Positions 24,722 through 32,166 of a stretch of DNA of 52,424 bases are shown piece after piece. A program made the position numbers and the translations under genes. The notes under the pieces were generated by a model, which did no database searches, was not told the origin of the DNA, and was given only the letters and a program-made list of their open reading frames with translations. Source of the DNA: Algisphaera sp039180025 (lineage in GTDB: Bacteria; Planctomycetota; Phycisphaerae; Phycisphaerales; Phycisphaeraceae); the NCBI GenBank assembly GCA_039180025.1, contig JBCDDZ010000020.1:1-52424 (forward strand). The letters run 5' to 3'. Position 1 is the stretch's first letter, and each line of letters starts with the position of its first letter.

Positions 24722-25381
24722 TCAGAGGGCCCCGAAATTCTGCAAAATCCTGAGCCCCACGCGCTGCGATTTTTCGGGGTGGAACTGCGTCGCCCAGACG
24801 TTGCCGTGGTGTACCGCGGCGCAGAACCGCCCGCCGTAGTCGGCGGCGGCGGCCACCACCGCCGGGTCGGCCGGCACGCAGTGGTACCCGTGGACAAAAT
24901 ACGCGTAAGGGGCCGGGCCCAGCCCCGCGAACAGCGGGCTGTCGCCGGTATCTTCCAGCCGGTTCCACCCCATGTGGGGCACCTTCAGGCGGGGTTGGTC
25001 GGGGCCTTGGTCTTCCTGGAATCGCACCACTTCCCCGGGGATCACCCCGAGGCCCGCCACGCTCTGGCGCGTGTCCGCGGCTTCCCCGCCGCTCCCGTCG
25101 GGCTGCTCGGACGAGCGGTCGAACAAAAGCTGCATGCCCATGCAGACCCCCAGCACCGGCCGCCCCGACGCGATGAACGACCGCACCGGCTCGACAAACC
25201 CCCGGGCGGCCAGCTCGCGCATCCCGTCCGCGAAATTCCCGACCCCCGGCAGCACCACTTTCTCGCATCCCGCGACGTCCCCGGGGTCCGCCACCACCAC
25301 CGCCCGCGTGCCCCCGAGCTTCTCGAACGCCTTCTGCACCGAGCGGAGGTTCCCCATGCCGTAATCAAGAATCCCGATCAT
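24722..25381 (-). CDS. hisH: imidazole glycerol phosphate synthase, glutaminase subunit
   Basis: Releases ammonia from glutamine and delivers it to HisF for imidazole glycerol phosphate formation in histidine synthesis. 219 residues of class I glutamine amidotransferase: IGILDYGMGNLRSVQKAF at the start, VLPGVGNFADGM, the nucleophile Cys in GVCMGMQLLF, PHMGWNRLE, YFVHGYH and the His-Glu pair in TQFHPEKSQ. A 20-residue hydrophilic insertion follows the nucleophile helix. The start ATG is at 25381. hisF and hisA are not in this window, so the his genes are scattered. Confidence 0.94.
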   Translation of the reverse strand: MIGILDYGMGNLRSVQKAFEKLGGTRAVVVADPGDVAGCEKVVLPGVGNFADGMRELAARGFVEPVRSFIASGRPVLGVCMGMQLLFDRSSEQPDGSGGEAADTRQSVAGLGVIPGEVVRFQEDQGPDQPRLKVPHMGWNRLEDTGDSPLFAGLGPAPYAYFVHGYHCVPADPAVVAAAADYGGRFCAAVHHGNVWATQFHPEKSQRVGLRILQNFGAL

Positions 25382-25473
25382 GGCCGTTCACTACCGAAAG
25401 CAGAAAGCATTTACCCAGCCCATCCGCAATAGACCCGAACGCTCACCCAAGAGGGGGGTGGCTTCGCCGCAGC

Positions 25474-26112
25474 TTATTCGCTGAGCAGGACCACGATCTC
25501 GACCCGGCGGCTGAGCTTCTTGGTTTCTTTCGCTTTCTGCGAGCCGAACCCCGCGGCGTACATCAGTTCAGCGGGCAGGCCTTGTTCTTCGAGGTAGCGG
25601 TACACCGCCGCGGAACGCTCCAGGCTGAGCTGAAGGTTGTCGACCCAACTGCTTTTCGCGATCGGGTCCGTGTCGGTGTAGCCTTCGACCCGCACCCGTC
25701 GGCCGGGATATTCGGTTTCGATCACGTCCGCGATCTGGGCCAGCGTCGTCTTCGAGGAACTGCTCAGCGCTACTTTGCCCGGCGCAAACAGCAGGTCGCC
25801 CGGGACGCTGACCGTGACCGTGTTCACCCCGAAGCTTGTCGTGACCCCGCCCGTGACGCCTCCGAACGGGTCGTCGGTCACCACCGGCGGCCCGCCGCCC
25901 GCCAGGTCCGACCGCAGGGCCTGGTTCTCCTGGTTCAGCGCGTCGTTGGCCCGGCGCAGGTCGTCGATCACCGATTGGGCCTCTTCGTTTTGGGTAAACA
26001 GCGCGTTCCGCTCGTCGCGCAGCCGGTCCATCTCCGGCCCGCAGCCCGACGCGGCCGTCATCACCGCCAACAAGCCCAGCCCCAAAACCGTCCGTGTCCG
26101 TCGACCGATCAT
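25474..26112 (-). CDS. OmpA-family lipoprotein
   Basis: 212 residues. A lipoprotein signal peptide (LGLLAVMTAASGC) is followed by a coiled coil (about 28-70, heptad-rich with RDERNALFTQNEE), a Gly/Val linker, and a C-terminal OmpA domain with VRVEGYTDTDPI, LSLERSAAVYRYL and GFGSQKAKE, the peptidoglycan-binding pattern. The likely role is anchoring the outer membrane to the cell wall. The ATG at 26112 has AAAGGA 8 nt upstream; an upstream ATG (26142) without such a site is less likely. It could pair with the ExbBD-like cluster as a Pal equivalent, but it is 15 kb away. Confidence 0.82.
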   Translation of the reverse strand: MIGRRTRTVLGLGLLAVMTAASGCGPEMDRLRDERNALFTQNEEAQSVIDDLRRANDALNQENQALRSDLAGGGPPVVTDDPFGGVTGGVTTSFGVNTVTVSVPGDLLFAPGKVALSSSSKTTLAQIADVIETEYPGRRVRVEGYTDTDPIAKSSWVDNLQLSLERSAAVYRYLEEQGLPAELMYAAGFGSQKAKETKKLSRRVEIVVLLSE

Positions 26113-26206
26113 CGCGTTCCTTTCGCCGAAAATTTCGTTCATCACACGGCCCCTGGTCGGCCGCCCCACACAAGCCATCACCATATCAAATCTGTTCCGC
26201 CGCGTC

Positions 26207-26240
26207 CGCCCCCGGAACGATCCCCGAAACGATTCCCCGC
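26207..26240 (-). repeat. 12-bp G-rich repeat, copy upstream of the OmpA-like gene
   Basis: On the minus strand GGGGAATCGTTTC, GGGGATCGTTCC and GGGGGCGG follow one another. The unit and the GCCCCCGGAA decamer match the other copies. It lies about 100 bp upstream of the OmpA-like start. Confidence 0.6.
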
Positions 26241-26406
26241 GGCTTGCCGCCGCGGGCGGGTAAAGAAAAGCGGCGTGGGCTTCCGGTCGGGCTCCGCTCG
26301 GGGACGTCGCGGAAAGCCCGCGTCGCGGATCGCTTCTATTAAGTTAAGGCTGGGCGGATTGCGGCTTCCGCCGCGTTGGCGTGGTCTCGGCCGTCTCGGC
26401 TGACGT

Positions 26407-27573
26407 TTACGGGAACACCGCGGCCCAGATCGCTTCGCCCCAGAGCATCACCACCACCGCCGCGCCGCAGAGGTACGGCCCGTACGGAATCACCCGGACC
26501 CGCTGCTTGATGAGCGCCCCGATCCCCGCGGTCAGGATCGCTCCCACGATCCCGAAGAACGGCGCAACGAAAAACACCAGCACCGTGTCCCGCCACCCGA
26601 TCACCGCCCCGATCGCGGCGAGCAGGTGCACGTCGCCCAGCCCCATCGCCTCTTTCCCGAACCCCAGCGTCCCGAGCACCCGCGTCCCCCATACCAGGCC
26701 GCCGCCGACCAGGTACCCGAGCACCACCCCGGCCGCGGTGTACCCCACCGGCCCGCCGATCTCCGCGTCCGCCGGCGCTATGGCCCAGCCGCCGAACGCC
26801 CCCAGCACCGGGAACGCCAGAAACAGTAGCTCTTTGCCTATCTCTCGCCGCGGGTGCGGGTGGTGCAGGATCAGGTTCGGGTCGTCCGGGTCCGCCCCTT
26901 CGGGCAGCGGCACCTCTTCCGCGAAACTCAGCGGCAGTACGCCAAACCGCAACAGTCCCACCGCGACCGCCAGCCCCGCCGCCGCGCCTGCCGCGACCCA
27001 CGGTGCCACGCCCGACTCAAACGGCACCAACTGGGCCCACCCGTCCCGCCGGTCCGCCACGCCCAGCCACTCGGTCGGGACCCACCCCAGCGCGACCGAT
27101 CCCGGCAGCCCCGCCGCCGCCACCCCCGCCGCCAGCCACACCACCGAGAGTGGGATCAGGTACAGCTTCGCGTCGATCAGCGTCGCCGCGATCATGCTCG
27201 ACAGCAGCACCAGGTGTACCGCCAGCACCGGCCACGTCGCCGCGACCCCCGCCGCCTGCCACGGCCCGCCGAGCCCTGCGAAGTAGTAGCCATAAGTAAG
27301 CCCGCCGAACAGCACCGCCGTGGCCGCCTCGACCAGCGGGTACTGCACGCTGATCTTCATCTTGCACGACCGGCAACGCCCCCGGAGCCACAGCCACCCC
27401 AGCACCGGCACGTTGTCGTACGCCGCCAGCTTCCGCTCGCACCCCGGGCACCGCGACGGCGGCGACACCACGCTCATCCCCGCCGGCAGCCGGTACACCA
27501 CCACGTTCAGAAAACTACCGACGCACGCCCCCCACACCGTGACCAGCACCACCGCGAAGCCTTCAATCGACAT
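26407..27573 (-). CDS. pilD: prepilin peptidase / N-methyltransferase (A24)
   Basis: Membrane aspartyl protease that cleaves and N-methylates prepilins, including the pseudopilin encoded nearby. 388 residues. The N-terminal domain has CVGSFLNVVVYRLP and two CxxC pairs (CPGC, CRSC) binding zinc. The catalytic aspartates are in AATLIDAKLYLIP and GLGDVHLLAAIGAVIGW. It is longer than the usual 260-290 residues because of a hydrophilic loop of about 40 residues (PEGADPDDPNLILHHPHPR) and an extra loop before it. The start overlaps the end of xseB by 11 nt. Confidence 0.9.
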   Translation of the reverse strand: MSIEGFAVVLVTVWGACVGSFLNVVVYRLPAGMSVVSPPSRCPGCERKLAAYDNVPVLGWLWLRGRCRSCKMKISVQYPLVEAATAVLFGGLTYGYYFAGLGGPWQAAGVAATWPVLAVHLVLLSSMIAATLIDAKLYLIPLSVVWLAAGVAAAGLPGSVALGWVPTEWLGVADRRDGWAQLVPFESGVAPWVAAGAAAGLAVAVGLLRFGVLPLSFAEEVPLPEGADPDDPNLILHHPHPRREIGKELLFLAFPVLGAFGGWAIAPADAEIGGPVGYTAAGVVLGYLVGGGLVWGTRVLGTLGFGKEAMGLGDVHLLAAIGAVIGWRDTVLVFFVAPFFGIVGAILTAGIGALIKQRVRVIPYGPYLCGAAVVVMLWGEAIWAAVFP

Positions 27574-27832
27574 CCCGCCCGCTCCCCTCGCTGCCCGCGG
27601 CAGCCCCCGGGGCCGACCCGCGTTCCGGACCCGCTTCGCCTTCGCCGGTCAACTCGGAGATCTTCCGCTCCGCCACGTCGAGGATCTTCCGGCAGTGCTG
27701 GATCAGCTTCGTGCCGTCTTCGTAACGCTTGAGCGCCTCTTCCAGGCCGACCTCTCCCGTTTCGATCTGCTCGATCAGGCTTTCCAGCCGATCCACCGCG
27801 TCTTCAAAACCCATCGCTGCCGCGTCACTCAT
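27563..27832 (-). CDS. xseB: exodeoxyribonuclease VII small subunit
   Basis: 89-residue helical subunit. It starts MSDAAAMGFEDAVDRLESLI and has the family pattern VGLEEALKRYEDGTKLIQHCRKILDVAE. Together with XseA it makes exonuclease VII, which degrades single-stranded DNA in repair. A Gly/Ser/Pro tail is non-conserved. The ATG at 27832 gives the standard N-terminus. In many genomes it lies directly after xseA; here a DUF4062-transmembrane gene separates the two. Confidence 0.92.
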   Translation of the reverse strand: MSDAAAMGFEDAVDRLESLIEQIETGEVGLEEALKRYEDGTKLIQHCRKILDVAERKISELTGEGEAGPERGSAPGAAAGSEGSGRDVD

Positions 27833-27913
27833 CCCTCGATTAAACCACCCCGCCGACCACCCCGCCACCTCTGCCCCGCGTCCGGCATCCGAGCCCCGCG
27901 GACTTCTCCGTGC

Positions 27914-29281
27914 TTAACGCCCGAACTCGCGCACCTCGCCTTCCGTCCCGTCCGTGAGCGTTAGCCGGGCGTAGAGCGTGTCCAGGTGGTTGAATGGCGT
28001 AAGCGATTGCTGGAGTGTGGCCAACGGCATGTTGTTGGTGACCGTCTGCTGGATCTGCTGCTTTTGGGACAGATCCGGAGAGATGGGCGGCGGAAAGTCG
28101 TACCGCAGTGTCAACGCCTCCGGAGACGGCCCGATGACCAACGTACTCAGCTGGCCGTTCCGCTCCACCATGAACCGGGTATCGATCTTCCAGCCGATTT
28201 CGCTTTTGAACAGCCACTTCGGCCCCGCCGCCCCGAGGTCGGAGCGCAGGCGTTTTTTCGCCTCCTGGTTTACGTCCTGCCCCGTGTCCCACGGCCCGAG
28301 CGTGTCCCCCACGCCCGGCCCACCCACCGAATCCACCCGCGCCCATAGCGTCCCGCCCCGCTCCAGGTCTGCCGCGGTCAGCAGCACGTAGTACCCGCCG
28401 CCAAAGAGATTCGAAGATTCGAGCACCATGTTCCACGGGCCGTCTTTCCCCACGCTCAGTTCCAGCATGCCGTTGTCGACAAACGGTGACGCCAGCGTGT
28501 TGGTGGGCTCGACCTGTACCCCCGCGCCCCCGTTCCCCATCAGCGACCCCGACCGGAGGTTGAACGCGAAATAATCCAGCGTCACGTCGTCCTGAGACAC
28601 GCCCGCTTCCTCGAGCATCCGCTCGACCGGCGAGGGCAGGGTTGCCGCCAGATCCAGCTCCGAAATCGCCCGGCTCTGCCGCCACAGCATCACCAGCGCC
28701 ACCGTGCCGACCAAGACCCCCACCCCCGCCAACGCCATAGCCCATCGGAACCGCCGCCGCGACTGGCTCTGCACCTCCTCGAGCCACTCCCGCATTTTCA
28801 GCACGCGGTTCTCGAGCGCATCTTCGTTTTCCACTTCGTGACGCACCACGTTCCGCCGAACCAGGTCGTCGCGGTATACCCCCTGCATCGCCCCGTCGGC
28901 CGGGTCCTGCTCCTTCGCCGCCTCGCTGTCGAGGGCATCGTCCAGCCAGATGTATCGCACCGGCTTGCCGATCGCCTCGGCGTACAACGCTTCGTATTGC
29001 GTGTACGAGCAGCGCGTCATCCCTTCAGGCAGCCCGCCGGGCAGGTCCTTCTCGCCGATCGGCACCGGAGGCTCTGTCCCGTACCGACGCCCCACCAGTT
29101 GCACCACCGTGTCGCACTGCTTGACCCACTTCCGCAGCACCGCCAACAGGTCGCCTGACTCGGTTGCCGCCAGATCCAGCCAACGCGGATCGAAGCCCAG
29201 CGACCGGACCACTCGCGCGGTGATGTCCCGGTGCTTGCGCAGGTCACCCGTGGACGAAATAAACACCCGTATACCAGCCAT
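27914..29281 (-). CDS. DUF4062-like domain protein with transmembrane segment and external domain
   Basis: 455 residues. Residues 1-150 resemble DUF4062: RVFISSTGDLRKHRDITARVV at the start, then CDTVVQLVGRRYG, and SYTQYEALYAEAIGKPVRYIWLDD. DUF4062 is TIR-like in fold and is often found at the front of STAND ATPases and other sensors. Here it is followed by a charged helix, one membrane segment (about 180-200, AMALAGVGVLVGTVALVMLW) and about 250 residues that look beta-rich and external, with no NTPase motif. It lies between xseA and xseB on the same strand, with its own AT-rich upstream stretch. A defence or signalling function is a guess; the fusion is unusual. Confidence 0.6.
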   Translation of the reverse strand: MAGIRVFISSTGDLRKHRDITARVVRSLGFDPRWLDLAATESGDLLAVLRKWVKQCDTVVQLVGRRYGTEPPVPIGEKDLPGGLPEGMTRCSYTQYEALYAEAIGKPVRYIWLDDALDSEAAKEQDPADGAMQGVYRDDLVRRNVVRHEVENEDALENRVLKMREWLEEVQSQSRRRFRWAMALAGVGVLVGTVALVMLWRQSRAISELDLAATLPSPVERMLEEAGVSQDDVTLDYFAFNLRSGSLMGNGGAGVQVEPTNTLASPFVDNGMLELSVGKDGPWNMVLESSNLFGGGYYVLLTAADLERGGTLWARVDSVGGPGVGDTLGPWDTGQDVNQEAKKRLRSDLGAAGPKWLFKSEIGWKIDTRFMVERNGQLSTLVIGPSPEALTLRYDFPPPISPDLSQKQQIQQTVTNNMPLATLQQSLTPFNHLDTLYARLTLTDGTEGEVREFGR

Positions 29282-29399
29282 GACGGTACTCTCGTGGAAG
29301 GGCCCAGAAGATCAAATAAATACGTCCCACGATTACAACGGTTTTTGCGGAAGTGGACACGCCTGAGCCCTCTGCAGAGGCGGCGGTTTCCCGCCGCGC

Positions 29400-30764
29400 T
29401 TACGCGAACAACATCGGCTCGTCGGAGCCCGGCTTGGTCTTGGGTTTGAGTCGGCGTGGACGACGGGGGGCGCTGCCGCCGTCCGTTCCTGTATCCGACG
29501 TGTTCGGCCCGCCGTCGACGGTCGAACGCACCTTGCCGTCGGCCAGCACGGTCGTCAGCTTGCTGCCCGGCTCGGCGTCCTCGGCCCGGGTCAGAAGCTT
29601 CCCGCTCGGTCCGAGGGTGTACGAATACCCCCGCCGCAGCACGTTGGTAGGCGACACCGCCTCCAGCGTCCGGCCCAGCGCTTCGACCCGCCGCCGCTCA
29701 GACATGGCCCGCATCGCGGAGGCCCCGTGCAGCCGCGCGGCGACCCGGTCTAGCCGGTCCTCCGCCCCCGTGACCAGGTCGCCGGGCCGACGGAACAGCG
29801 CGTGCCGGGCCGCCGCCTCCACCCGCCCCCGGAAGTGTTCCGCCCGCCGCTGCAGTGCCAGGGTCAACCGACGCGACAGCTGCTCGACCTGCTGCTCCAG
29901 CGTCGCCCGGTCCGGCACCAGCGTCATCGCGGCCTGCGTCGGTGTCGCGCACCGCACGTCCGCCACCAGCTCCGCCACCGTGGTGTCCGTCTCGTGGCCG
30001 ATCGCCGCGACCACCGGCAACCTGCATGCGTACACCGCGTCCGCCACGGCCCGCTCGTTGAACGCCCACAGGTCTTCGATACTCCCGCCGCCGCGGGTCA
30101 GCAGCACCGCGTCGATCCCCAACTCCCGCCCGTGCTCCGAAAGATATCGCAGCGCCGCGGAAATTCCGGGGGCCGCGCCGTCGCCCTGCACCCGCACGTC
30201 GACCAGTACGAGCTCGCACCCCGCCCACCGTCGGCCGGCCGTGTCGATCACGTCCTGCAGCGCCGCCGCACTCCGCGACGTCACCACGGCAATCTTCTGG
30301 GGGACCCCTGGAAGGGGTTTCTTGTGGGCCGGGTCGAAATACCCCAGCTCCCGCAGCTCCTCGATCATCGCCCGCAGCGCCAGCTCGCGGGCCCCCTCGC
30401 CCACGGGCTCGATCGACTCGACGTAGAGCTGTACGCTGCCCTGCGCGTCGTAGAAATCCACCCGCCCCGACGCGACGACCTGCATCCCGTCCCGCACCGG
30501 GAACCGCACCCGCCGCGCCGCCGACGCGAACATCACGCTACGGATCGAAGCCCCCCCGGAAGCGCCCCCGGAAGCGCTCCCAGAACCGCCCCCGTCCTTG
30601 AGCGAAAAGAACCAGTGGTTGCGGTCCGACAGGTTCGACACCTCACCCACCACCCGCACCCGCCGCGGCAGCCCGGCGGTCAGGGCATCCTTGATGTGCC
30701 CCGCCAGCGCCGCAACGCTCCACGGCGCATCGCTCTCATTTTGCTTTCCGTACAACGAGGCCAT
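29400..30764 (-). CDS. xseA: exodeoxyribonuclease VII large subunit
   Basis: Catalytic subunit of exonuclease VII. 454 residues. An N-terminal OB fold (VVGEVSNLSDRNHWFFSLKDG) is split by a repeat-encoded Gly/Ser/Ala insertion of about 15 residues before IRSVMF. The catalytic domain has IAVVTSRSAAALQDV, LTRGGGSIEDLWAFNE, VVAAIGHETDTT and CATPTQAAM, followed by a long coiled coil and a C-terminal basic tail (PRRPRRLKPKTKP). The ATG at 30764 is preceded by no strong ribosome-binding site. The small subunit gene lies 1.6 kb downstream, beyond the DUF4062 gene. Confidence 0.94.
   Translation of the reverse strand: MASLYGKQNESDAPWSVAALAGHIKDALTAGLPRRVRVVGEVSNLSDRNHWFFSLKDGGGSGSASGGASGGASIRSVMFASAARRVRFPVRDGMQVVASGRVDFYDAQGSVQLYVESIEPVGEGARELALRAMIEELRELGYFDPAHKKPLPGVPQKIAVVTSRSAAALQDVIDTAGRRWAGCELVLVDVRVQGDGAAPGISAALRYLSEHGRELGIDAVLLTRGGGSIEDLWAFNERAVADAVYACRLPVVAAIGHETDTTVAELVADVRCATPTQAAMTLVPDRATLEQQVEQLSRRLTLALQRRAEHFRGRVEAAARHALFRRPGDLVTGAEDRLDRVAARLHGASAMRAMSERRRVEALGRTLEAVSPTNVLRRGYSYTLGPSGKLLTRAEDAEPGSKLTTVLADGKVRSTVDGGPNTSDTGTDGGSAPRRPRRLKPKTKPGSDEPMLFA
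30547..30594 (-). repeat. 12-bp G-rich tandem repeat (4 units) in xseA, different reading frame
   Basis: On the coding (minus) strand the units are GGGGGCGGTTCT, GGGAGCGCTTCC, GGGGGCGCTTCC and GGGGGGGCTTCG. They are read as Gly-Gly-Ala-Ser, one base out of phase with the Pro-Gly-Ala-Leu reading of the same unit in exbB. They fall in a surface loop of the OB fold, where other XseA proteins have no insertion. Confidence 0.85.
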
Positions 30765-30809
30765 CGCGGAGAGTTTAGCGAGCGATCGCGGGTCGCCGTG
30801 CTGTTTCCT

Positions 30810-32009
30810 CTACGTGCTCGTCCAGCCGCGACGTCTCCACGGCAGCGACCACCGCCGCTTGAGCTGCACCTGCGGAGGATTGGCCACGGCCGGTAAGCGT
30901 CGCGTCAATCTGACCGCGTTGCCATGGCCCGCACTGCCCTCGGGGAACGCCGCCGTGCCGTCGGTCCGGAGGCGAACACCCTCGGCGACGTCGGCCCCTT
31001 CGGCCAAGAGTAGCGCGCCGTCCATATCCACCTCGTCGAGCAGCGGCAGCAGTTGAGCTAACGCGCTGATGCCCACGGTGCTTTCGGTCATACAGCCCGC
31101 CATCACCCGCAGCCCCCGTCGGCGGGCGTCGGCGATCATAATCCTCGCCGGCGTCATGCCGCCGCACTTCGAGAGCTTGATATTCACCCCGTGGAACAGC
31201 CCTTCACATTTCGCAATATCGACATCGGCCTGGCACGATTCATCGGCGATGATCGGCAAGTCGCTGCCGAAGTAAACCGCTTCGTGTTCTTCACGGGGCA
31301 GCTCCGGGGCTAAAGGCTGCTCGATAAACTCGACGCCGAGGTCGCGGAGCGTCTGGGAAATCCGGATCGTGTCGTTGGCGGTCCAGGCCGTGTTGGCATC
31401 GACCCGGAAAGGCACGTCTGTCTCGTCACGCAGCCGACGCACAATATCCAGGTCTCGGCTCACGCCGCCTTGCCCCGGCGGGCTGCCTAATTTGATTTTA
31501 TAGACCGGAAAATCGGGGAATCCACGCAACTTTTCCGCCATCATCTCGGGGGTGTCGAGCCCGATCGTGTAGTCGGATCGAGGAACCGCGGCATGGTTTG
31601 GTGCGAGGGTTTCGCGGACCGATCGGCCGTGTGTCTTGCCCCACAGGTCGTAGCGTGCTTCGTCCAGCGCAGCGTGAGCAAACATCCAGCTTTCTAGCGA
31701 ACCGCCGGGCTCGTCGCGAAGAAAAAACCATTGGCCCGGGTAGTTTTTGTGGCGTAGAAGCTCGGCTTCGTCCAGCGGGATCCGGGCGGTGCCGATCCCC
31801 GTGTGATCGGTCTCGCGTAGGAAGCGGACCATCTGCGGCAGTTCGACGCCCATGTACGGGATCCCCGGCGCTTCGCCGTAGCCCGTGTGGCCGGTGTCGG
31901 GGTCGTGGAGGGCGACGATGAGGTTGCGCTGCACGGTGCGCGTGCCGTGGGCGATCGTCCAGGTGTGCCGCAGCGGCAACTCGACGGGATGGAGGGTGAG
32001 GCGGAGCAT
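30810..32009 (-). CDS. dgcA: enolase-superfamily racemase/dipeptide epimerase (DgcA-like)
   Basis: 399 residues, muconate-lactonizing branch of the enolase superfamily. YKIKLGSP carries the catalytic Lys pair; metal ligands appear in FRVDANTAW, FIEQPL and IADESC, and the second Lys in NIKLSKCGGMT. Such proteins are annotated as L-Ala-D/L-Glu epimerases, but when next to a DUF1611 gene they form the DgcA-DgcN pair, in which DgcA racemises N-acetyl-D-glutamate. The gene follows the DUF1611 gene on the same strand after 157 bp, favouring the D-glutamate role. The ATG at 32009 gives MLRLTLHPVELPLRHTW. The reaction is inferred from context. Confidence 0.8.
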   Translation of the reverse strand: MLRLTLHPVELPLRHTWTIAHGTRTVQRNLIVALHDPDTGHTGYGEAPGIPYMGVELPQMVRFLRETDHTGIGTARIPLDEAELLRHKNYPGQWFFLRDEPGGSLESWMFAHAALDEARYDLWGKTHGRSVRETLAPNHAAVPRSDYTIGLDTPEMMAEKLRGFPDFPVYKIKLGSPPGQGGVSRDLDIVRRLRDETDVPFRVDANTAWTANDTIRISQTLRDLGVEFIEQPLAPELPREEHEAVYFGSDLPIIADESCQADVDIAKCEGLFHGVNIKLSKCGGMTPARIMIADARRRGLRVMAGCMTESTVGISALAQLLPLLDEVDMDGALLLAEGADVAEGVRLRTDGTAAFPEGSAGHGNAVRLTRRLPAVANPPQVQLKRRWSLPWRRRGWTST

Positions 32010-32020
32010 CAGCGGATAGC

Positions 32021-32058
32021 GCCGGGACGCCGAGCCGCCAGGTCGCCAGGAAAAGACA
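32021..32058 (+). repeat. left arm of a ~38-bp imperfect inverted repeat upstream of dgcA
   Basis: GCCGGGACGCCGAGCCGCCA and the following bases up to AAAAGACA are closely matched, in inverse orientation, by 32123-32161, with about 64 bp between the arms. Both arms contain overlapping GCCA-type motifs and end in GGAAAAG. They lie entirely between dgcN and dgcA. Confidence 0.65.
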
Positions 32059-32122
32059 AGCGGGGCACCCGGTCCCACAAAAATACAAAACGTAATCCCG
32101 CCGCGGAAAGGGTTTGAGTTCC

Positions 32123-32161
32123 TGCCTTTTCCTTGGCCGCTTGGCGGCTTGGCGTCTTGGC
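32123..32161 (-). repeat. right arm of the inverted repeat between dgcN and dgcA
   Basis: The minus strand reads GCCAAGACGCCAAGCCGCCA, then further bases to GGAAAAGGCA. It can pair with 32021-32058 to form a long stem in the intergenic transcript, or the two arms may be remnants of an inserted element. Confidence 0.65.
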
Positions 32162-32166
32162 GTAAG

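Noticed and set aside
26241..26330. Terminator from the CCGCGGC/GCCGCGG inverted sequence near 26238-26256
   Set aside because: No T-run follows on either strand; ordinary GC-rich pairing.
27914..29281. Complete defence island around the DUF4062 gene
   Set aside because: Neighbours are housekeeping genes (xseA, xseB, pilD); no other defence genes are present.
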